This document shows, piece after piece, positions 56,026-64,000 of a stretch of 64,000 nt of DNA. The translations under genes and the position numbers were made by a program. Under the pieces are notes generated by a model, which searched no databases, was not told where the DNA came from, and was given only the letters and a program-made list of their open reading frames with translations. The DNA lies in contig RPFO01000080.1 of the NCBI GenBank assembly GCA_009746045.1, positions 6,459,817 through 6,523,816 on the forward strand. The letters are read 5' to 3'. Source of the stretch: Mesostigma viride (Eukaryota > Streptophyta > Mesostigmatophyceae > Mesostigmatales > Mesostigmataceae). Positions within the stretch are counted from its first letter, which is position 1; each line of letters starts with the position of its first letter.

Positions 56026-56249
56026 GACCCCGACATGTCCAACATCGCATCCTTGACGCCTTGCCACAAGAGGTGCACAAACGACAGCCGCTTGGGCAGA
56101 CCGCTGACCACATTGTACCGCACATCACGCCGGTCGAAGCAGCCGCAACCAGAGGGGCTGACCGGTGCTACCCCAGGGTCCCCGCACACAGGGTTCCCTT
56201 CCGCACGGCACACCTCGCGCCGCAGGATGGCATCCGTCACCGGGGGGGA
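56026..56249 (-). pseudogene. Substrate-binding-protein N-terminal exon remnant
   Basis: After a gccgcacag acceptor the frame reads VTDAILRREVCRAEGNPVCG, SGCGCFDRRDVRYNVVSGLP and LLWQGVKDAML. The CFDR...R(Y/F) start and following helix parallel CPCFDRASARFSF in exon 1 of the genes at 57037 and 61555. An in-frame TGA precedes the only good donor (ctggtgagc), so this exon looks inactivated or its true donor is unrecognised. Confidence 0.5.
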
Positions 56250-56269
56250 CTGTGCGGCCACACAGCCAC

Positions 56270-57036
56270 GAATTAAACACAAAAAGGCAAGTGAATGCAA
56301 GAGTGCTTAGCTTGCCTAGCATACTGTCATAGAATGGGAGAATGGGGGCACCTGACCTGTTTCTGCTACATTAGGCCAGTCGCAAGATGGTGGCATCACG
56401 AGTCCATGGGCGACAGGCTGCAGCGTAACCCTGGTATGGATGCAGTCCCTGCCACACCATCTTTGCCTGCTATGAATACATAAATGCACCTGGAACTATA
56501 TGACCTTTGTGGAGAGTGCATGAACATGACTTGCGCGTGACTCATCCAAGCCGCTAATAACTTAAGTAGTCCACCATTGATTGATAGGCACATCGGGCAG
56601 CTGGGTGCCAGGGCACCAGGGCATGCATGACATGGGGGTATACCTGGGACCGGGACCCAAACAGAAATTGGGCACAGACACATGAGTGGGTGTGGAATAC
56701 TGAGGAGGCCATACTCCAGACGCATGGCCATTGTCATTTGCCATGGATAGATTGGTGAGAAAGAGAAAACCTTCCTGCATTAAGCATGCTTTCTTGCCAA
56801 TGGTAGCAACAAAGGAGTTGGGACATTGATGCAAGGTCATACCGTGATGCACACTGCCCACTACTGAAGTTCCAGGGACAAAACAATCAGAGGAATTCTA
56901 ATCATGCAGGATGTGCGCTGCCATTGAGTTCTTCGGCCATCCTCCCCTACTATGCCCAATGAAAGGCTTGCCCGAAAACGAGAACAATGTGGCTTTGTGC
57001 AATGCCTAGCACCCGTACAACCCCTCAGTGTACAAC
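56270..57036. other. Interval between substrate-binding-protein genes
   Basis: No convincing exon or repeat. It contains the 3' flank of the 57037 gene. Confidence 0.5.
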
Positions 57037-59610
57037 CTAGTGTAGCAGTAGTTCAATTTTAGTTTCCTTATTGTTGTCTCCGCCGTAAATGGTGGGCTTG
57101 ATGGCCATGTCAGACATGATCATCTGGCCCGTCTGCAGCTCCGCCCCCGCCAGCGCCAGGCCCAGGTACCCCTGGGTGTAGAAGCCAGGGTCCACCGCCA
57201 CCACATTGTACCCGTCCCGCATGTCCTGCATCGCGCCCACCGACGTCTCGTACACCACCAGCGTGGCGTTAGCCTTGCTGCCTTGCCGCAGGGGGGCCTT
57301 GATGCTGCTGTACACAAACGAATCCATCACCACCAACGCGAGCTCGTCCCCAGGGATGCCCGCGTCGAGCGTTTCCAACATTTGCAGGTAGGCCATCAAG
57401 TCAAAGCTCAGCGCCGCGCGCAGGTGCCACGCCCCCAAGAGGCCCGCCGCCTGGAATGTTTCCACCAGCACCTGGCACCTGTGCGCATGCAGCGCACTGC
57501 CCACCTCGATGATGATGCACTCCACATGAGTGATGCCCGCGCCCATCAGCCGCCGCGCCAAGCGATGGATCCCCTCGTCGACGTCGGGCCCCACATAGCG
57601 CAGGGAGGCTCGGAGGGGCCCCGTGGGTGGCTCCCTGTCCTGCACGTCGGCCAGCAGGTCCGGGGATGCGCCGCCGATAATGTAGACGGGGATGCCTGCC
57701 GCGTTGGCGGCCCACAGCGAGGGGAGCACCTGTAGTAACACAGGGCATGGGTGGGATGCAGCAGATGCAGCGACGAGAGATGAGGATACAATTGTTGCAT
57801 GAATAGACCTGCACCTAGGAATGAAAGGCCCAAGACCTGCACAACAACCCTTGAGTCGCGAAGGACAATGGTTCTGCCTGCATGGATGCTGTCGCTGTTG
57901 GCATGAGGGCCGCGCCAAAGATGTCTGAAAAGGAGCCAATGTGTGAAGGAGCTCAGTCGCATGAGCTATCTCTTTTCTCCAGGAACAGAAAAAATTGTCA
58001 TTAGACAAGCGGACGTTTGGTCTCATGGCTACGCCCAATTGGGCAAAGGAGCTGCCAGAGCCACCGCGGTAGTAGAGTCCCCAAAAGAGAAGGGAGCGGA
58101 AGGGAATGGCCTTCCAAGCAAGTCAAGGGCAGTGACTCTGCAGCCAGTGCGCCAAGCGGTAGCCTTGGTACGCAGCACCCCGCAGCAAGGAAGTGATGAC
58201 CACCCCTCCATCATGGCAGCCGCAATGGGGGTCAACAGCAGCAAGATGCCGCCCTTTTGCAGCGTTTTGAATTAATTTAAAAACAATATCTGGACAGACA
58301 AGCGCGCGTGGCCACGCACTGGCTCAAATCATCTCATGCTGGCCACATGCAGCGCCCAACTGCTACTGCATGCGTGCACACCTGAGAATACACGTACGGT
58401 TCCTCCCGGCACACGATAAATATATACTAGTATCTAACAGCATGTCATGGGCTCCTGAACAGGTATAGCTGGTTTTGGGTTTGGGGCCATCGACGCATGT
58501 GTCATTCCATTATTCATCGCTGCTAACCTTAGCATGCCACTCGGCTGGGTAACACATGTACACGTCAAGGAATCACGGCAGGAGACTTGGAGCTCATGTT
58601 GGTATGGAAGCGCTGGACACCGACCAAATAATCGGATATGGGCCATCAGCTGCCATCCGGGATGGCTACATAGTTCGCAAGAAAAAGGCCACAGAAAAAA
58701 CGCCACCGACACTCGTGCCAAAGCGTGAGATTTACCTGCTGGTTGTACAGGGTGGTAATGATGGCATCTGTCCCCGCCTGGATCTCTGCGTTCAGGAACG
58801 CAACGGCTTCCATCATCTGCAAACAGGGCGTGAGGAAGAAAGCACGCACGAAAAACAACCATGAACTGGAAGAGGTCACAAACATCCAAATTGCGTGTTC
58901 CAACACGTTGTGTCAGAATAGATTCTAGAGCAGCATTTGCTCAACCTGCAGGTCTAATGCTTCTGCATGTCTTAATACGACAAATAGCAGCATGAGGGTT
59001 GACCTAATGTGACCTGAGAAAATACTGGCCCCACAGGCCTTTCCTCCAAACACGTGCCTATTTATCACATCAGGGTGAACCCTGTAAAGAAACTCACCAC
59101 CTTATGAATTGACAGGCAATTAAGCGTCTGATATTGGGCACAACAAAGCCAAAAGGGATGCCCTAGCATTGCATTTTCTTCAAATAGGCCATTTACAGAA
59201 TTCTGCGAGTGCAACTACAGCCGCATGACATTTTCATTTGGCGCCGACACTGCAGGATTAAAGCTTCAAGGGTCGCGCTGAAAATATGCCAGAGTAACAT
59301 TGGACGGAAGGGAAGGTAAACCTGACTTCCTTCGTGGATGCCAGATAGGCACACTTACATCAAAGACTTGGACGGGAAAATATTCCCTTAGCTGTACGCC
59401 ACGATCGCGAGCGGCTTGATACACGCCGCTGCGCAGTAATATTCCTGCAACGGTTGTAGGCTCGCGATAGTGCATGAGAAAGGAAAACCTTGCAGAGGCC
59501 CGATCGAAGCACGGGCAAAGAAATGCAGTATGCCCTTCAATTGGCGCAGAGGCGACGCCCGCCCACGCGAGTAGAATGAATAAAGCAGCAAAGAGTGCCG
59601 AGCAGGCCAT
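57037..59610 (-). CDS. Secreted substrate-binding protein, three exons, about 341 aa (left arm)
   Basis: Exons 59610-59359, 58816-58736 and 57729-57037; all GT-AG, phase 0. It starts with a signal peptide MACSALFAALFILLAWAGVA followed by SAPIEG. The rest fits a type-I periplasmic-binding fold: a first strand and helix with VAGILLRSGVYQAARDRGV, DAIITTLYNQQ, AANAAGIPVYIIGGASPD, GPDVDEGIHRLARRLMGAGI, ELALVVMDSFVYSS, and a C-terminal GYNVVAVDPGFYTQGYLGLA. Such proteins bind sugars or other small ligands for uptake or signalling; in a eukaryote the partner is unknown and a bacterial origin is possible. The last 14 residues may be read-through if a further exon exists, because paralogous exons lie downstream. 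It is head-to-head with the near-identical gene at 61555. Confidence 0.83.
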
Positions 59611-59762
59611 GAATATTTCCAGATAGTGCAAGATTGAAAGCGGAATTTTTTTCGTGCCATTGCTGACTTCGGGGCCAAGCCTACAAAACTTCTAGGTAAA
59701 ATTTTGCAGAAATCTCGCGCATGAGCTACTGCCGTGGTGCACAAACGAGATAGTTGAAACTG

Positions 59763-61440
59763 AGTTTATTGTTTTTGATGGAATGATTGACAACGCCTCT
59801 TCGACGAGGCGACTGACAACTTTGGTCAGGCAGGCCTGCTAAGTGCTATCCCCGACGCGCCGGGGCAACTGGTAGGTACGTATGGCTTGCTAGCGCTCGA
59901 TTGACGTCCAGAGCACCTTGTTGGTATTAACGAACTTCATAGAGGCAATGTGGATAACGGCGTTCCGCTGGAAGGCAGACCAAAGCTGTTGCAACATACT
60001 AGTGAAAAAGTTGGCCCTAAACACAGCTTCGCAATCCACGGACACTATATTGAGCGGGAAATGTGAAATTGGATGGCACCATCACATTGGTATCTACGCC
60101 ATCTACGCCCGTAAACTAGTAAATCCGTTCCTCGAACGATTGATTGTTGTTATTCAGGGGAAAGCACCATCCGCTCAGCGGGCCTTGCTCATGTGCGGCG
60201 TGGGCAACAACAACAACACCAGCAGGCCTGCACTCGGCACTCAGCAGCCTGCACTCAGCAGGCCTGTACTCAGCAGCCCTGCAGTCCTGCACTCAGCAGC
60301 CCTGCAGTCCTGCACTCAGCAGGCCTGCAGGACGACCATTCTGGCTATCAGAACGGGCCAGGTCGTTGATGGTTGAGGACATCGAGCTCTTGATGACTTC
60401 AACGCCCGCGGGCCACACGCGAACGTGGAACTACCAGAACGTGGAAGCCATCCTGTACACGTGATCATGTGCGGCGAGGGATCCAACTGACAAAATGACT
60501 GACTGTATACGTGGAAGCCATTACACGTGGAAAGCCAATGTACTTCATGAATAGCTCGTTTCGATCACCGGGGCCCCATGGTGTTGCCCAGTCGGCACCC
60601 TCACCCGCAAGGCTGCTGACTGCTGATGTAGTGCTGAATGCTTTCCCCTGAAAAGTGAAACAATCAACCGCTCGAGTAACGGATTTTCGGGGGAATAATG
60701 TCACGTGATGGCGCCAGCGCATTTCACATTTCCCGCTCAGAACATATGTCCGTGGCCATTGCTGATGTCGGCCGTGATCATCGGCTTTCCACAATGTATG
60801 TTACAACAGCTTTGGTCTGCGCCTTTAAGCGGTACGCCGCCCAAGCGGCATCATCCATTGCCTCTCCATGTTTGGTACCAATTAAGCAAGGTGCTCTGGT
60901 AGGAGGTTTATCGAGTGCTAGCAAGCCATGCGTACCTATTTGCCCCTGCAGCACGTCGGGAATAGCAGGCCTGCCTGACCTAAGTTGTCGCTCGCCTCGT
61001 CGAAGAGGCGTTGTCAAGCATTTCTACCTCTAATAATAAACTTAGTGCTATCAAACTCAACTATCCTGTTTGTGCACCACAGGCTCATGCGCGAGATTTC
61101 TGATTTACCTAGAAGTTTTGTAGGCCTGGCCACGAAGTCAGCAATTGCAAGAAAGAAAGTCCGCTTTCATTCATGCACTATCTGGAAATATTCATGGCCT
61201 GCTCGGCCTGCTTTGCTGCTTTACATGGCTCATGCGCGAGATGAGAGATCCGCCACTCTTTTGCTATGCCAAAGCTTTATTCCACCCACAGTTGCGCCCG
61301 GCCCATAATGTGGAGAGCGCTCTGTGGCCTGCCCACTTAGTAGGGCAGCGACAGAAGGACGCCCTCCCTCCTTCTCATTGTGTATAGGGGTTGAAGGCCC
61401 CTCTGTTGGTACCCACGTGACCCAGTCTACGTGATAATTA
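59763..61440. repeat. Diverged core of the inverted duplication
   Basis: Inverted matches flank the centre: gagcgggaaatgtgaaat at 60052-60069 pairs with atttcacatttcccgctc at 60721-60738; aggggaaagc (about 60156) pairs with gctttcccct (about 60641); and a region around 59800 (cctcttcgacgaggcg) pairs with cctcgtcgaagaggcg near 60995. The core also holds a short GCAGGCCTGCACTCA-type tandem repeat (about 60217-60335). No gene seen. Confidence 0.8.
61070..61230 (+). pseudogene. Third, truncated copy of the binding-protein 5' end
   Basis: gcgcgagatttc, agttttgtaggcctggcca, gaagtcagcaattgc and atggcctgctcggc align with the start of the full gene at 61450-61590, but homology stops within the signal peptide. 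Its length accounts for the roughly 375-bp asymmetry between the arms. Confidence 0.75.
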
Positions 61441-61554
61441 CATATTTAATCAACGCGCGAGATTTCACCCAGAACTTTTGAAAGCTTGGCCCCGAAGTCA
61501 GCCATTGCGCGAAAGAAAGTCCGCTTTCAACTCTGCACTTATCGGGAAAAATTC

Positions 61555-64000
61555 ATGGCCTGCTCGGCATTCTTTGCTGCTCTCTTCCTGCTACTCGCGT
61601 GGCCGGGCGTCGCTTCTGCGCAAATCGAAGGGCAGACTGCATTTCTTTGCCCGTGCTTCGATCGGGCCTCTGCAAGGTTTTCCTTTCTCATGCACTATCG
61701 CGAGCCTACAACCGTTGCAGGAATATTACTGCGCAGCGGCGTGTATCAAGCCGCTCGCGATCGTGGCGTACAGCTAAGGGAATATTTTCCCGTCCAAGTC
61801 TTTGATGTAAGTGTGCCTATCTGGCATCCACGAAGGAAGTCAGGTTTACCTTCCCTTCCGTCCAATGTTACTCTGGCATATTTTCAGCGTGACCCTTGAA
61901 GCTTTAATCCTGCAGTGTCGGCGCCAAATGAAAATGTCATGCGGCTGTAGTTGCACTCGCAGAATTCTGTAAATGGCCTATTTGAAGAAAATGCAATGCT
62001 AGGGCATCCCTTTTGGCTTTGTTGTGCCCAATATCAGATGCTTAGTTGCCTGTCAATTCATAAGGTGGTGAGTTTCTTTAAAGGGTTCACCCTGATGTGA
62101 TAAATAGGCGCGTTTTGGAGGAAAGGCCTGTGGGGCCAGTATTTTCTCAGGTCACATTAGGTCAACCCTCATGCTGCTATTTGTCGTATTAAGACATGCA
62201 GCAGCATTAGACCTGCAGGTTGAGCAAATGCTGCTCTAGAATCTATTCTGACACAACGTGTTGGAACACGCAGTTTGGATGTTTGTGACCTCTTCCAGTT
62301 CATGGTTGTTTTTCGTGCATGCTTTCTTCCTCCTCACGCCCTGTTTGCAGGTGATGGAAGCCGTTGCGTTCCTGAACGCAGAGATCCAGGCAGGGACAGA
62401 TGCCATCATTACCACCCTGTACAACCAGCAGGTAAATCTCACGCTTTGGCACGAGTGTCGGTGGCGTTTTATCTGTGGCCTTTTTCTTGCGAACTATGTA
62501 GCCATCCCGGATGGCAGCTGATGGCCCATATCCGATTATTTGGTCGGTGTCCAGCGCTTCCATACCAACATGAGCTCCAAGTCTCCTGCCGTGATTCCTT
62601 GACGTGTACATGTGTTACCCAGCCGAGTGGCATGCTAAGGTTAGCAGCGATGAATAATGGAATGACACATGCGTCGATGGCCCCAAACCCAAAACCAGCT
62701 ATACCTGTTCAGGAGCCCATGACATGCTGTTAGATACTAGTATATATTTATCGTGTGCCGGGAGGAACCGTACGTGTATTCTCAGGTGTGCACGCATGCA
62801 GTAGCATTTGGGCGCTGCATGTGGCCAGCATGAGATGATTTGAGCCAGTGCGTGGCCACGCGCGCTTGTCTGTCCAGATATTGTTTTTAAATTAATTCAA
62901 AACGCTGCAAAAGGGCGGCATCTTGCTGCTGTTGACCCCCATTGCGGCTGCCATGATGGAGGGGTGGTCATCACTTCCTTGCTGCGGGGTGCTGCGTACC
63001 AAGGCTACCGCTTGGCGCACTGGCTGCAGAGTCACTGCCCTTGACTTGCTTGGAAGGCCATTCCCTTCCGCTCCCTTCTCTTTTGGGGACTCTACTACCG
63101 CGGTGGCTCTGGCAGCTCCTTTGCCCAATTGGGCGTTACTAGCCATTAGACCAAACGTCCGCTTGTCTAATGACAATTTTTTCTGTTCCTGGAGAAAAGA
63201 GATAGCTCATGCGACTGAGCTCCTTCACACATTGGCTCCTTTTCAGACATCTTTGGCACCGCCCTCATGCCAACAGCTGCAGCATCCATGCAGGCAGAAC
63301 CATTGTCCTTCGCGACTCAAGGGTTGTTGTGCAGGTCATGGGCCTTTCATTCCTAGGAGCAGGTCTATTCATGCAACAAGTGTGTCCCTCATCTCTCGTT
63401 GCTGCATCTGCTGCATCCCTCCCATGCCCTGTGTTACTACAGGTGCTCCCCTCGCTGTGGGCCGCCAACGCGGCAGGCATCCCCGTCTACATTATCGGCG
63501 GCGCATCCCCGGACCTGCTGGCCGACGTGCAGGACAGGGAGCCACCCACGGGGCCCCTCCGAGCCTCCCTGCGCTATGTGGGGCCCGACGTCGACGAGGG
63601 GATCCATCGCTTGGCGCGGCGGCTGATGGGCGCGGGCATCACTCATGTGGAGTGCATCATCACCGAGGTGGGCAGTGCGCTGCATGCGCACAGGTGCCAG
63701 GTGCTGGTGGAAACATTCCAGGCGGCGGGCCTCTTGGGGGCGTGGCACCTGCGCGCGGCGCTGAGCTTTGACTTGATGGCCTACCTGCAAATGTTGGAAA
63801 CGCTCGACGAGGGCATCCCGGGGGACGAGCTCGCGTTGGTGGTGATGGACTCGTTTGTGTACAGCAGCATCAAGGGCCCCCTGCGGCAAGGCAGCAAGGC
63901 TAACGCCACGCTGGTGGTGTACGAGACGTCGGTGGGCGCGATGCAGGACATGCGGGACGGGTACAATGTGGTGGCGGTGGACCCTGGCTTCTACACCCAG
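61555..64000 (+). CDS. Secreted substrate-binding protein, right arm, 3' end outside window
   Basis: Exons 61555-61806, 62351-62431 and 63443-64000 (running off the edge) mirror the left-arm gene exactly. Signal peptide MACSAFFAALFLLLAWPGVA followed by SAQIEG. Versus the left copy there are five amino-acid changes within residues 1-27, none in 28-84, one at residue 85, and three in the 186 visible residues of exon 3 (I to T, A to E, A to G). Introns are also almost identical. Both copies look functional, with intact frames and splice sites. Function as for the left copy. Confidence 0.83.

Larger units (their letters stand above)
57037..64000. repeat. Large inverted duplication (palindrome), about 7 kb visible
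   Basis: Left and right arms carry the same three exons. Paired coordinates sum to 121165 for exon 1 start and end, 121167 for exon 2, and 121172 for exon 3 start, so only a few bases of indel separate them. The repeat continues at least to the right edge of the window. Confidence 0.95.

Noticed and set aside
56030-57037. One long multi-module gene joining the 57037 gene to the exon at 56249
   Set aside because: No GT donor was found at the end of the 57037 exon before its stop, and the 56249 exon has an in-frame stop, so they are listed separately.

Overview
This looks like nuclear DNA of a GC-rich eukaryote, most likely a green alga; that assignment is inference. It rests on many GT-AG introns, GC-rich coding exons, introns packed with microsatellites and minisatellites, a WAPL protein with a plant-style N-terminus (M-L-V-R-T-Y), a WrbA/FQR1-type quinone reductase, and degraded LINE-type retrotransposons. 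I see no operons, rRNA, tRNA or CRISPR array. Gene models were built by hand from splice sites and reading phase. The models called complete close in phase from ATG to stop.

Layout. 1-5255 (+): 3' five exons of a WD40-repeat gene. 5256-12400: gene-poor repeats, including a 5'-truncated LINE (7077-8477, minus) with a 13-bp target duplication that splits a small ORF. 12401-21247 (-): complete 8-exon cohesin-release factor WAPL (about 1206 aa). 22350-34607 (+): complete 5-exon gene for a giant coiled-coil protein (about 3027 aa) with an 8.1-kb exon, divergent from WAPL. 35641-39280 (-): weak candidate gene. 40515-47107 (+): complete 8-exon WrbA-type NAD(P)H:quinone oxidoreductase (200 aa). 47108-53300: nest of LINE fragments (RT, ORF1-like pieces, a second LINE tail with a 14-bp target duplication), an inverted dispersed-repeat pair and TTAA tracts. 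54200-56250 (-): broken remnants of a substrate-binding-protein gene. 57037-64000: large inverted duplication carrying two head-to-head secreted substrate-binding-protein genes, the right one cut by the window end.

The most unusual pattern is that many introns contain tandem, partly decayed copies of their own exon-intron junction, that is the last or first 15-40 exon bases plus the splice site. I call these splice-junction echoes. They are clear at six junctions in three unrelated genes (WD40, WAPL, WrbA) and weaker at two more. Some have grown into minisatellites. Intron 2 of the WD40 gene consists largely of such copies. This suggests local tandem duplication at splice junctions as a route of intron growth, and a supply of duplicate splice sites.
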